This document shows positions 8,502 to 16,524 of a stretch of DNA of 64,000 bases, piece after piece. The notes under the pieces are model-generated. The model was not told the origin of the DNA and made no database searches. It was given only the letters and a program-made list of their open reading frames with translations. The position numbers and the translations under genes are program-made. The stretch's first letter is position 1. Every line of letters begins with the position of its first letter. Origin of the DNA: REEB95 sp963810055 (GTDB lineage: Bacteria > Pseudomonadota > Alphaproteobacteria > ATCC43930 > CGMCC-115725). Location of the stretch: positions 1-64,000 of the forward strand of contig CAWEME010000026.1 of the NCBI GenBank assembly GCA_963810055.1, in the 5' to 3' direction.

Positions 8502-10004
8502 ATGCAGGCCGCACCCGACTTCAAGGACTTCGCCAAGGCTTACGAAGCGGGCAAGCCGGTGCTGGTTTGGACCTCGCTGGTGGCCGATCTGGAAACGCCG
8601 GTCTCGGCCATGCTCAAGCTGGCCGACGGCAAGCCGATGAGCTTTCTGCTTGAATCGGTCGAGGGCGGCGTGTCGCGCGGCCGCTATTCGGTCATCGGCT
8701 TGAAGCCCGATCTGATCTGGCGCTGTTTCGGCAACCGGCCCGAGATCAACCGCCGCGCGCGCGCAGTGCCCGATGCGTTCGAAAAGCAGCCAATGGGCGC
8801 GCTCGAATCCCTGAAAACGTTGATCGCCGAATGCCGGATCGAGACGCCCAAGGATCTGCCGCCCATGGCCGCAGGATTATTCGGCTATCTCGGCTACGGC
8901 ATGGTCAAGCTGGTCGAGAAATTGCCGGACAAGAACCCGGACAATCTGGGCATTCCCGACGGGCTGTTCCTGCGGCCTTCGATCGTCTGCATCTTCGACA
9001 CGATCGCCGACCGCATCGCCGTGGTGACGCCGGCTTGGCCCGAAAAATCGGTCCCGGCCCGGCAGGCTTATGACGCGGCGCAGGCGCGGCTCGCCGAAGT
9101 GCTGGCCGAATTCGAGCGCCCGCTGGCCAATCGCCGTGAATCCGCCGAACCGGTGCGGGAGCTGCCGCCGCCGAAAGCCAATATGAGCCGCGATCAATGC
9201 CTGGCGATGATCGAGCGCGCCAAGGAATACATCCGCGCCGGCGAGATTTTCCAAGTCGTGCCCTCGATGCGGCTGTCGGTGCCGTTCAAGCTGCCGCCCT
9301 TCGCGCTGTACCGGGCGTTGCGGCGGCTCAATCCCTCGCCTTTTCTCTATTACCTCGATTTCGGCGGGTTCGCGGTGGTGGGCTCGAGTCCGGAAATACT
9401 CGTGCGATTACGGGACGATAAGGTGACGATCCGGCCCCTGGCCGGCACGCGGCGGCGCGGCAAAGACGCCGAGGAAGACAAGAGTTTGGCCGAGGAATTG
9501 CTGGCCGACCCCAAGGAACGCGCCGAACATCTCATGCTCTTGGACCTGGCGCGCAACGACGTCGGCCGGGTATCTCAGGTGGGTTCGGTCCACGTGGTCG
9601 AGCAATTCGTGATCGAGCGCTACAGCCACGTCATGCACATCTCCTCGCATGTCGAAGGCAAGATCGACCCTAAATATCAGGCGATCGACGCGCTGCTGGC
9701 GGGATTCCCGGCCGGCACGCTCTCGGGCGCGCCCAAGGTCAGGGCGATGGAAGTGATCGACGAGCTCGAGACCGAGAAGCGCAACCTCTATGGCGGCGGC
9801 ATCGGCTATTTCGCCGGCGACGGCAGCATGGACACCTGCATCGTGCTGCGCACCGCCGTGGTCAAGGACGGGCGCATGGTGGTCCAGGCCGGCTGCGGCG
9901 TGGTCGCCGACAGCGATCCGGCCAAGGAATACCAGGAGATATTGGACAAGGCGCGCGCCCTGTTCCGCGCCGCCGAAGAGGCGGTCAGCTTCGCGCGCAA
10001 CTGA
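8502..10004 (+). CDS. trpE: Anthranilate synthase component I
   Basis: Aminates chorismate to anthranilate, the first committed step of tryptophan synthesis, using ammonia supplied by TrpG. The 500-residue chain has the tryptophan feedback motif LLES at residues 49-52 and the chorismate-binding blocks RPLAGTRRRGKDAEED, DLARNDVGRVS, GTLSGAPKVRAMEVIDELE and YGGGIGYF. It begins three bases after ppiD. The usual trpEGDC order is broken here: trpG starts 6.7 kb downstream, with minus-strand genes in between, so trpE and trpG cannot share a simple transcript. No leader peptide rich in tryptophan codons was seen. Confidence 0.97.
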   Translation: MQAAPDFKDFAKAYEAGKPVLVWTSLVADLETPVSAMLKLADGKPMSFLLESVEGGVSRGRYSVIGLKPDLIWRCFGNRPEINRRARAVPDAFEKQPMGALESLKTLIAECRIETPKDLPPMAAGLFGYLGYGMVKLVEKLPDKNPDNLGIPDGLFLRPSIVCIFDTIADRIAVVTPAWPEKSVPARQAYDAAQARLAEVLAEFERPLANRRESAEPVRELPPPKANMSRDQCLAMIERAKEYIRAGEIFQVVPSMRLSVPFKLPPFALYRALRRLNPSPFLYYLDFGGFAVVGSSPEILVRLRDDKVTIRPLAGTRRRGKDAEEDKSLAEELLADPKERAEHLMLLDLARNDVGRVSQVGSVHVVEQFVIERYSHVMHISSHVEGKIDPKYQAIDALLAGFPAGTLSGAPKVRAMEVIDELETEKRNLYGGGIGYFAGDGSMDTCIVLRTAVVKDGRMVVQAGCGVVADSDPAKEYQEILDKARALFRAAEEAVSFARN

Positions 10005-10006
10005 GC

Positions 10007-11026
10007 CTAAACCGCCTTCACCGTCTCCGTCGTGAATTCCGGCAAAATCTCGCGCGCGAAGGTTTCGAGCATCGCCACGCTCGGGTTCGGCGCCACCAGC
10101 AGCACGTAACCGACCCCGCCGGCTTCGAGCCGCCGCAATCGTTCCGCGATCTCCCGGGTCGTGCCCAGAAGCGGCGCGTCGTCGATCTCCTCGGCGGCGC
10201 CGGTGAATTTGCCCGGATCGGTGTAGCGCTCGGAGCCCTTGCCGCGCGCGAGCGCGCCCACGGTCTTGAGCACCTGCTGGCGCAACGCCAGCGCCGCCGG
10301 CCGCTCATCCTCGCTCGCTATGATCTGCAAGCCGCGCGTCACGCCGACCATGAGCGGATCGTAGATCCTTCCCACGCGCTTGCATTCGTCGCGGAACATG
10401 GAAACGCGCTCGATGGTGAGCTCGGTCGCGCCGATCTGGTCGAGCAAAAGATTGTAGCCCTCGCGCGCCGCGCGGCGGATGGACTCTTCGCTGCCGGCGC
10501 CGAGCCAGAACGGCGGATGCGGGCGTTGCACTGGCGCGGGTTCGACCACCACGTTCTCGAAATTCCAGCGTTTCCCGTGATGCGAGAAGCGGCCCGCGCC
10601 GCTCCATGCCTTGCGGATCACTTCCATCGCCTCGTCGAAGCGTTCGCTCGCCTCGCTCTGCGGGATGCCGAATCCCAAAAATTCGTAGTCGCGGTAGCCC
10701 TTGCCGACGCCGAAATCGAGCCGCCCGTTCGACAACAGATCGAGCGTCGCCGCCTGCTCGGCCACCAGCACCGGATTGTGCCAGGGCAGCACGACGACCG
10801 CGGTGCCGAGGCGGATGCGCCGGGTACGGGCGGCGAGAAAGCTCAAGAGTTCGAGCGAGGCCGAAACCTGTGCGTGGCCGGTGAAATGGTGCTCGACGAT
10901 GAAGACGCTGTGCAGCCCCAGCCGCTCGGCGGCGCAGACATAGTCGATGTAGTCGGCATAGCCGTGGCTGTCGCCGCTCGGGCCGCCGCGCGCGGCGCGC
11001 GCGCCGCCGAAAAGACCGAAACGCAT
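10007..11026 (-). CDS. LLM-class flavin-dependent oxidoreductase (luciferase-like)
   Basis: A 339-residue bacterial-luciferase-like protein (F420/FMN TIM barrel). Visible elements are VFIVEHHFTGHAQVSASLELLSFLAARTRRIRLGTAVVVLPWHNPV at residues about 45-90, GRLDFGVGKGYRDYEF, and a C-terminal WLGAGSEESIRRAAREGYNLL. It is presumably an FMN-dependent monooxygenase or reductase; the substrate is unknown. I choose the ATG at 11026 because the protein then begins MRFGLFGGARA and because the upstream codons lie in low-quality extension. Its first 20 codons and its upstream region are duplicated at 14276-14355, on the far side of the low-GC island. It converges with trpE, with two bases between stops. 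Confidence 0.85.
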   Translation of the reverse strand: MRFGLFGGARAARGGPSGDSHGYADYIDYVCAAERLGLHSVFIVEHHFTGHAQVSASLELLSFLAARTRRIRLGTAVVVLPWHNPVLVAEQAATLDLLSNGRLDFGVGKGYRDYEFLGFGIPQSEASERFDEAMEVIRKAWSGAGRFSHHGKRWNFENVVVEPAPVQRPHPPFWLGAGSEESIRRAAREGYNLLLDQIGATELTIERVSMFRDECKRVGRIYDPLMVGVTRGLQIIASEDERPAALALRQQVLKTVGALARGKGSERYTDPGKFTGAAEEIDDAPLLGTTREIAERLRRLEAGGVGYVLLVAPNPSVAMLETFAREILPEFTTETVKAV

Positions 11027-11053
11027 ATTCTCTTTCTCTCCCCTGGGGCGTCT
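10967..11053. repeat. Left flanking direct repeat of the low-GC island
   Basis: This segment covers the first 20 codons and the start region of the flavin oxidoreductase gene. It recurs in the same orientation at 14276-14355. The first 45 bases (10967-11011) are identical to 14276-14320. The rest differs by two substitutions and a seven-base gap. Beyond it the similarity fades but is still traceable (CATAGCGCAA in both). The island genes at 11112-14195 lie exactly between the two copies. Confidence 0.85.
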
Positions 11054-11111
11054 CGCGCGCCCTCTTATTGAACCATAGCGCAACAGGGATGCGGTAGGCG
11101 AGCAGGACGGG

Positions 11112-11306
11112 TTAATCGCCCACGCGCTCGTATCCCTGACGCTGGTAATCGCTGATGCACTGATGCTCGTAAGCTGGTGCATTTATGGTATCTGCATAAG
11201 GCCCACATGTTGCCGTTGCTCCGGTCGCAGCGTTTCGCATATGAACGGCTGACGTGCAGCCTACGAGTACTGTCGCCATAGCGATGCACAACATGAACGT
11301 ACGCAT
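11112..11306 (-). CDS. Small lipoprotein, unknown function
   Basis: A 64-residue protein with a lipoprotein signal: MRTFMLCIAMATVLVGC, with the lipobox cysteine at residue 17. The mature part has the pattern TCGPY...C..DYQRQGYERVG, which I recognise from small uncharacterised lipoproteins of proteobacteria. A strong Shine-Dalgarno (AGGGAGGGG, just before the ATG) supports the start. It should be anchored in the periplasmic leaflet of the inner or outer membrane. It is the last minus-strand gene of the low-GC island, 96 bp below the gene at 11403-12014. It may belong to the island or be older resident DNA. Confidence 0.7.
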   Translation of the reverse strand: MRTFMLCIAMATVLVGCTSAVHMRNAATGATATCGPYADTINAPAYEHQCISDYQRQGYERVGD

Positions 11307-11402
11307 TGCCCCTCCCTTTTATTTCAGCGTTTTCGCCGTGTTGCTTCACAAGGACGTTGGCGGCTCGCCAGATGTCAACCTCGGTAGTCATTATCACGGA
11401 CT

Positions 11403-12014
11403 CTATTTCTTGTAGCTCGCAACCTGTTTAGCGTGCCGCTCCTTGTCCTGGGCAACCTGCTCATTGAGCATGTCAACGAAATCCCATCCTATTTCGTATA
11501 CCTTAAAAGGAGCGATCCCATAGCGACTCCTAAGATCACATGCCAACTGCCAAGCCTTGATCCCCGTTATTCTTGCTTCTTCATTGAATCTGCCAACAAC
11601 TGCGGTGACACCTTTGTCACCTTCGCCATTCTCCCATTCATATTGGATAGCCCCATCGGCTTGCTTAACAATGTTCTGAAACGTAAATACTCTCTCTGTC
11701 AGATCGTGATCTAGGTTTTCCCAATGTTCTGATTCAGATTCCGCAGCTTCCCAGGTGAGTTTTAGAAGCCGCTGTTTTGGGTCATCTGGGATTTCGACGT
11801 ACATGTAGTTTGTCGAAATCTGATTGGCACACTGAATCGCATATGCCTCGAACCGCACTGCTAGGCTGATTGCAAGGTATCTTGCTCCGCGAGTTCTGGT
11901 GTTTCGCTCACGAAACCACGTTACAAACTCTTTCCCAATCCACACTGCACCACCACCGGCGATGATCCCGGGTAGTTGGCCTTGGATGGAATCTAATATC
12001 TCTGTGATGGCCAC
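11403..12014 (-). CDS. Hypothetical island protein with N-terminal hydrophobic segment
   Basis: A 203-residue protein I do not recognise. It starts at a GTG (12014), four bases below the stop of the preceding gene, with only a weak Shine-Dalgarno, so translational coupling is likely. Residues 14-32 (LPGIIAGGGAVWIGKEFVTWF) could be a membrane or amphipathic segment; the rest is mixed helix-type sequence rich in Glu, Trp and Tyr, with LTERVFTFQNIVKQADG in the middle and a lysine-rich C-terminus (QDKERHAKQVASYKK). Base composition is clearly lower in GC than the chromosome around it. Co-directional with the nuclease gene, so it may act with it; no function is assigned. Confidence 0.65.
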   Translation of the reverse strand: MAITEILDSIQGQLPGIIAGGGAVWIGKEFVTWFRERNTRTRGARYLAISLAVRFEAYAIQCANQISTNYMYVEIPDDPKQRLLKLTWEAAESESEHWENLDHDLTERVFTFQNIVKQADGAIQYEWENGEGDKGVTAVVGRFNEEARITGIKAWQLACDLRSRYGIAPFKVYEIGWDFVDMLNEQVAQDKERHAKQVASYKK

Positions 12015-12018
12015 TGGT

Positions 12019-12459
12019 TTACTTCATGTAATCGGCAACAAACGCGTTGTATTCGTCTAGAGAAGCACAACTGCGCTTCTCCCCGGACAGAGGCAACAGT
12101 TGGCACATTATCGAGTGCAGAGGATCGCCAGCTTTACCAATGTACTCCGCGTATTCCCGCTGCTCATAAGAGTTGAAAAGAAAATCATCTACTGTTTCAG
12201 TCTTATTGCCAAAAGCTGTCGTTTCGAGGGCCATGAAGCACTTGTTGAGTCCTACATTGTATCGACTTTGGTAAGTCGCAGAAACGCCATTAGTTGGCCC
12301 ATTATCCGAGTATCCTAACCGGGCAAACACTTTCGCTGCCTGAGAGGAACATTTCTCCGTAAACTCAAAGCTGTCTCGCCGCGATTTATCGGCATACAGT
12401 TCCCAGCCGAGTGCAAGCACAAGAACAAATAAAATAATGATTATGATTTTTTCTCGCAT
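12019..12459 (-). CDS. Hypothetical island protein with membrane anchor
   Basis: A 146-residue protein of unknown function. After MREK comes a strongly hydrophobic stretch (IIIIILFVLVLALGW, residues 5-19), predicted to be a signal anchor. The remaining about 125 residues would face the periplasm and contain four cysteines (ECSSQ, KCFMA, MCQLL, SCASL) that could form disulphides. A GGAG lies ten bases before the ATG. The gene sits 32 bases below the nuclease gene and four bases above the 203-residue protein, forming a compact three-gene unit of low GC. Confidence 0.65.
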   Translation of the reverse strand: MREKIIIIILFVLVLALGWELYADKSRRDSFEFTEKCSSQAAKVFARLGYSDNGPTNGVSATYQSRYNVGLNKCFMALETTAFGNKTETVDDFLFNSYEQREYAEYIGKAGDPLHSIMCQLLPLSGEKRSCASLDEYNAFVADYMK

Positions 12460-12491
12460 CCTTGGGTTACTCCGTTATGTAATCAGATCGT

Positions 12492-13706
12492 TCAGCCTGG
12501 TTGGTTGGGCGTCTGCGGAGCGTCAGATTCATCTCCGAACCATCGTTTCGCGCGCCGGAATCCCTTTCCTTCCGCCTCGGCCACGGTTGAGACGTAACAC
12601 TTGGTTGGCTTGGAGATTTTTACACGGTCGTACTGTTGGTCCATCGGCAGATGGTAGATGCCTATCCCGTCTGTGGGCATGTTGCACTTCACCATCGGCC
12701 AGTCCTCCATCACCATCTGATCCCTGACCTTGATTCCCATCGCCTTTGCGATGTCTAGGATTTGTGCGTCGAGGTTGGCCGAAGTGTAGAGATAGGGTTG
12801 GACGAAATCGAGCAACGCGGCGAAGTCGCGCGGCGCCTTCTTGTTCCTCTCAATGTAGAAGCTGACGGCAGAACCGAGGAGTTGGAACACCGCTGCCTCC
12901 GGAACGGTCTTATACTGCGCCCAGTATTTGCACTGGATGAGCGCAAACTTTCCGGTCTTGCCTTTGATGATCAGGTCACGGCCGAAGTCCTCGAATCCCT
13001 TTATCGCTCCGTAGTATTCGACGTCATAGCCCTTCTTTTCCCAGTGGTACCCAACGTACCGCTCGAACTCTCTGCCGATCTGCCAGTTGCTCTTGTGCCG
13101 TTTCTTGTAACGGTCCAGCGCACGTTGGTACCGCTCGATAGGCGGCAGCGATGCCCACTCGTTTTGTGAAAGCCACGCCGATGCCGGATCGTCTGTGTCA
13201 TCGACGTCACGATGGTGGCTCTCGGCAATCTCTTCAGCATCATCAAAAGCGATGTCCGTGAGCCAGGGAAACAGGTTCTCATACAGGGCGATCCGATATT
13301 CGGTTAGCCGCTTCTTGATTCTCAACTCTTTCTTTTCGCGGGCATGTTCCCTCACCGTCTCGGCAGCGGTTGCCGCAGGGTGCTTTTTAGTTTCCAGATA
13401 GTGCGCGATCCGCTCATCTTGCGCCCAGTAGAGATCGGCCATTGCCCCAGCTATCCACGGCATCGCCTTTGACTTTTCCGCCAGGAGCCTCTTCATCTCC
13501 TCGACGGATGTTTCAAGTTGCTTTCTTTGTGCCTCAGCAGTTCCCTTTTCAATCGCGGTTTGCTTGCGTTCTTTTGATAAGGTGTTCTCCGCAGCAAGCA
13601 GCCGGCTTCGCGTCGAACCCAGGTCTTTTTCAAGCCTAAGTCCATGGCGAAATGCGAGCACTATGCCGATGGCGACACCGATGAGGACAATGATTGGGAT
13701 GTACAA
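12492..13706 (-). CDS. Membrane-anchored coiled-coil Mrr-like PD-(D/E)XK nuclease with C-terminal sunset-like domain
   Basis: A 404-residue multidomain protein starting at TTG (13706). Residues 2-18 form a transmembrane anchor, and about 24-78 a Glu/Lys/Arg-rich coiled coil. Residues 209-265 carry a restriction-endonuclease-like core: GREFERYV (E213), FGRDLI (D244), then IQCKYW with Q258 and K260, the D-...-QxK pattern of the Mrr family. Residues 338-388 (KCNMPTDGIGIYHLP, QYDRVKI, CYVSTVAEAEGKGFRRAKRW) match the layout I know from 'sunset' domains attached to other nucleases. Mrr-type enzymes cleave modified or foreign DNA; no methylase is nearby, so a type IV-like or abortive role is inferred. 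First gene of the island unit; low GC. Confidence 0.75.
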   Translation of the reverse strand: MYIPIIVLIGVAIGIVLAFRHGLRLEKDLGSTRSRLLAAENTLSKERKQTAIEKGTAEAQRKQLETSVEEMKRLLAEKSKAMPWIAGAMADLYWAQDERIAHYLETKKHPAATAAETVREHAREKKELRIKKRLTEYRIALYENLFPWLTDIAFDDAEEIAESHHRDVDDTDDPASAWLSQNEWASLPPIERYQRALDRYKKRHKSNWQIGREFERYVGYHWEKKGYDVEYYGAIKGFEDFGRDLIIKGKTGKFALIQCKYWAQYKTVPEAAVFQLLGSAVSFYIERNKKAPRDFAALLDFVQPYLYTSANLDAQILDIAKAMGIKVRDQMVMEDWPMVKCNMPTDGIGIYHLPMDQQYDRVKISKPTKCYVSTVAEAEGKGFRRAKRWFGDESDAPQTPNQPG

Positions 13707-13753
13707 AGCAATCCCCGCCGAAAAATAACTTTCTCCAATCTCTCAAGGGAGAT

Positions 13754-13782
13754 CATACCACTCCGTGCCTATCGGTGGTATG
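13754..13782. promoter_or_regulatory. Inverted repeat between divergent island genes, candidate operator
   Basis: CATACCAC (13754-13761) and GTGGTATG (13775-13782) are perfect inverted 8-mers separated by 13 bases, in the 102-bp spacer between the nuclease gene (leftward) and the gene at 13809 (rightward). The position suits an operator controlling both directions. No DNA-binding protein is obvious in the island, so the regulator is unknown. Confidence 0.4.
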
Positions 13783-13808
13783 GTTCACCTAGATATTTCC
13801 GGTAGCCC

Positions 13809-14195
13809 ATGCCAACCATCCTTTATTTTTCAGATTCAAATGCTCGGGGTCGTGGAGCTACGATCCGACTAGACAGCGGCGAGCCGTGTTTGCTCAGCAT
13901 CGCGCGGCCCAGTGTACGAGTGAAAAAATCTCGTTTGGGATTGTTTGGTCCCATCCTCTACGAGGAAAGGGTTGTCTATAAGTCGGCACAAACCGCTCTC
14001 GCCTTAAGCTATCTTTTCCCAGACAGTTTGCTTCCGGCCACTGGATTTAATGACCCTGTGTTGCGGTCATTTACAAACGCGATCCTGCATTGCTCGTCGT
14101 GCGCTGAAGTCTCGATCACTCTCAATGAAGCTATCGCCAGGGCCGAGAAGAAGGCCGGTCGTCCCATTACTGAGATTCAGTGCCATCCGATCTAA
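13809..14195 (+). CDS. Hypothetical island protein, divergent from the nuclease gene
   Basis: A 128-residue protein without a recognised domain, signal peptide or membrane segment. It has the low-GC codon use of the island and reads in the opposite direction from the nuclease operon. Features visible are a basic stretch SVRVKKSRLGLFGP near residue 37 and a pair of cysteines (HCSSCAE) near 95, plus a C-terminal ARAEKKAGRPITEIQCHPI. A role as a small regulator or partner is possible but unsupported. The Shine-Dalgarno before the ATG is weak (CCGGTAG), so start confidence is moderate. Confidence 0.55.
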   Translation: MPTILYFSDSNARGRGATIRLDSGEPCLLSIARPSVRVKKSRLGLFGPILYEERVVYKSAQTALALSYLFPDSLLPATGFNDPVLRSFTNAILHCSSCAEVSITLNEAIARAEKKAGRPITEIQCHPI

Positions 14196-14275
14196 TCCGA
14201 CTTTTTTCACCATAAAATCCGTGGGGTAGGGACGCGCTCGTTTGTGGGGTGGTTATGTCACGCCAGGAGCGGCGC

Positions 14276-14355
14276 GCTGTCGCCGCTCGGGCCGCCGCGC
14301 GCGGCGCGCGCGCCGCCGAATAGACCGAAGCGCATCTCTCTCCCCTGGGGCGTCT
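14276..14355. repeat. Right flanking direct repeat of the low-GC island (remnant 5' end of a flavin oxidoreductase gene)
   Basis: Same orientation as 10967-11053 and identical to it for the first 45 bases. On the minus strand it encodes MRFGLFGGARAARGGPSGDS from an ATG at 14334, then loses all similarity at 14275, where low-GC island sequence begins. It is therefore a truncated copy of the oxidoreductase start, and it marks the right boundary of the island. The 14356-14498 stretch up to the cupin gene keeps chromosomal composition and shows no other gene. Confidence 0.85.
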
Positions 14356-14498
14356 AACGCGCCCCTGCGGCCCGAGCATAGCGCAATCATTAGGCGGCGT
14401 GCGAGCGGGCCGGTTTAAGGGGAAACGCGCGCCCATTTTCGCGCCGCCAATAAAGCGCTAAGCTCCGCGCGCATCGAGAACACCAGGGGGAGGAAAGC

Positions 14499-14903
14499 AT
14501 GTTCAGGAAAGCGATCATCGCCGGCGCGCTGTTGGCGCTCGGGTTCTCCGGCCCGGCCATGGCGCAGGACGCGCCGCGGCCCAAGCCTCATATCATCTAT
14601 CTGCACAACGAACCGGTGAGCGGCGTTCCCGGCAAGGAAACCACCATGCTCTCGATCGACTGGCCGCCGGGCTCGACCACCGGCCGCCACACCCATCCCG
14701 GCGACGAATACGCCGTGGTGCTCGAAGGCGCCCTGGAACTCGACGTCGACGGCCAGCCGCCGCGCATCATCAAGGCGGGCCAGGCCTATCACAATCTCCA
14801 AGGCGTGGTGCACGAGACCAAGAACGCGTCCAAGGGCCGCACGCGCAGCATCGCCGTGCTGGTGCTCGACAAGGGCCAGCCGCTGCAAATTCCGGTGAAG
14901 TGA
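14499..14903 (+). CDS. Secreted cupin-domain protein
   Basis: A 134-residue protein with a Sec signal peptide (MFRKAIIAGALLALGFSGPAMAQ, cut after residue 23) followed by one small cupin barrel. The metal-binding motif G(X)5HXH(X)3-4E(X)6G is visible as GRHTHPGDEYAVVLEG (residues about 65-80), and the second motif as GQAYHNLQGVVHETKN. The GGGAGGAA Shine-Dalgarno is strong. The product is a periplasmic metalloprotein of unknown ligand; cupins of this size are often annotated as stress or quercetinase-like. It reads away from the island, so before the insertion it would have been divergent from the flavin oxidoreductase. Confidence 0.8.
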   Translation: MFRKAIIAGALLALGFSGPAMAQDAPRPKPHIIYLHNEPVSGVPGKETTMLSIDWPPGSTTGRHTHPGDEYAVVLEGALELDVDGQPPRIIKAGQAYHNLQGVVHETKNASKGRTRSIAVLVLDKGQPLQIPVK

Positions 14904-14915
14904 CCCGAAACCCGG

Positions 14916-15455
14916 TCACCTGGTCTTCCGGGTTTTGTCCGGCGGCTGGTGAAGGGTAAACTCAAGCGCGAACACGAAGGAAAACGCGAGGGTGAAGAAA
15001 TTGACGGTCAGCGCGGTGATGTAGACCGCCGCGTCATGGTCATGCCCGAAATTCCCGAAGATATAGACGATCATCGCCACCAGGCTCAGCGAGCCCAGCC
15101 CTACTAATATTACCAGAAGGTGGAGCGGGGCCAGGGGAAGATGACGGCGGCGCCGTCGCGGATATGTCAACAACAGAGCCAACAGCGGGAGCCCGAAGAT
15201 CAGCGCCGACGCCTTCCAAACCCAGGCCTCGGGAATTCCGTAAAGCGCCAAGAGCGCGGGCAGGAGCGCGCCGGCAGTCAGCACGAACAGATTGCCCACC
15301 ACCGTCCGCGTGATCAAGCGGTCGAGCGCGGTCAGCCGCGCGCCGATGCCCTGGCGGATCAGCAGCAACAGCGCCGAAAACCCGGCGAAGGTGACCGTCA
15401 AGCCGGCCAGCGTGTAAAGCAGGCCCGCGTCTTTCAATTCCACAGTTCCCCCCAT
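14916..15455 (-). CDS. Four-helix integral membrane protein, unknown function
   Basis: A 179-residue protein with four clear hydrophobic segments at about residues 12-33, 52-70, 77-97 and 108-132, and a fifth near 142-164, separated by short basic loops (YPRRRRRH). No family is recognised. It ends 12 bases from the cupin stop on the opposite strand. It begins close to the polysaccharide deacetylase end on the same strand and may be co-transcribed with it. Confidence 0.65.
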   Translation of the reverse strand: MGGTVELKDAGLLYTLAGLTVTFAGFSALLLLIRQGIGARLTALDRLITRTVVGNLFVLTAGALLPALLALYGIPEAWVWKASALIFGLPLLALLLTYPRRRRRHLPLAPLHLLVILVGLGSLSLVAMIVYIFGNFGHDHDAAVYITALTVNFFTLAFSFVFALEFTLHQPPDKTRKTR

Positions 15456-15491
15456 TTATGAGGGGAGCCTAGCGCACCGGCGGCGCCGGTG

Positions 15492-16430
15492 TCAGCCCGC
15501 CGGGTTGCGCGTCTTGGCGATGTCGGAAAGCGGCACCAGCACGATGCCCTTCTTGGCCAGCGTCGGCAGCCAGCGCCGGAGCGCCGCGAGCGTCCGGTCG
15601 TCGGCGTGGCCGTAAGCGATGGCGGCGCCGTTCTTGCGCGCGAGATCCTCGAGCCGGGCCAGGCGGCGGTTCAGATCGGCCGCCGCTTGCCCGTCGAGCG
15701 TCTCGTCGCGCGCGACATAAGGCACGCCCGAATTCCGCGCCGCCGCCGCGGTGGCGGCATCGTCGCGGTTGTCGAGGAACATCAGCCCGCGCGTCTTGAG
15801 CTCGCCCATGACGACCGGCACGGCTTGCGGATCGGCCGAGACCGCAGCCGGCAGGTCGACGCCGACATAAGCCGGCAGCCGGTCGAGATCCCAGCGCAGC
15901 CGGCGCAACGACTCCTCCGGCGGCGGCGCGCCCGGCGCCTGGTTCGGGCCGAGGCGATATGTCCGGGTTCATGCCGCCGGTCGCCACATGCAGCAGCACT
16001 TCGTCTCCCGCCTTGTTCGCGGCCTCGGCCTGTTGCGGCAGAGTTGCCGGCATAAGCGAGGAAGACGAGCGTCAGCGGACCCTTGAGCTTCATGGCGCGC
16101 GCGGTGCGCGCGCGGTCAAGCCCGAGATCGTCGATCACCAAGGCGATGCGCGGCTTGCCCAAGGCGGGCGGCGCGGGCACGGCATAGGCGAGCCAGGCCG
16201 GCACAGATCGCGGGCGCGGCTTCTTGCGGCGCGGCCGTGCCGTTTGGGCATCGCGGCGGCGGGATCGGCGCGCTCGCGCCTTGCGGCGATCGGAGCCTCG
16301 AAGGACATCTTGCTCCTGCGTCGTTGCGGTAAAGCGCGGCGAACAGCCCGGCCAAGGCCGCCGCCACCAGCAACACCAGCCACAACCGCCAGCGCCGCTT
16401 GCGCCCGTCGCCTTGCCACATGATCTCCAT
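15492..16430 (-). CDS. Divergent polysaccharide deacetylase (YibQ/DUF610), frame interrupted three times
   Basis: The parts of one gene lie in three successive frames. They are an N-terminal anchor (RWRLWLVLLVAAALAGLFAALY from the ATG at 16430); PRIALVIDDLGLDRARTARAM; LPQQAEAANKAGDEVLLHV; then PEESLRRLRWDLDRLPAYVGV and TRGLMFLDNRDDAATAAAARNSGVPYVARDETLD up to the stop. These are the ordered blocks of the divergent polysaccharide deacetylase family, which is periplasmic and often near murein-remodelling genes. Breaks lie near 16200-16320, 16040-16060 and 15955-15970; each needs one base removed, and the repaired protein has 311 residues. Three breaks in 0.9 kb could mean a real pseudogene, yet all share the direction seen in essential genes here. 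Confidence 0.75.
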
Positions 16431-16524
16431 GCCCCGACTTCTCTCGCCATTTTATTTGGCCGGGCCGGCCATTGGCCCGAGCTTAGCCGATTTCTTAACC
16501 AAGCGCCGCAGCGACATCGCTTGT

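Noticed and set aside
11065..11397. Open frame of 110 codons overlapping the small lipoprotein
   Set aside because: No Shine-Dalgarno or domain; the lipoprotein in another frame has a strong ribosome site, a lipobox and a recognisable family pattern.
11054..14275. Island as an insertion sequence or integrative element
   Set aside because: No transposase, integrase or terminal inverted repeats were found, and the flanking repeats are parts of a gene rather than short target duplications.
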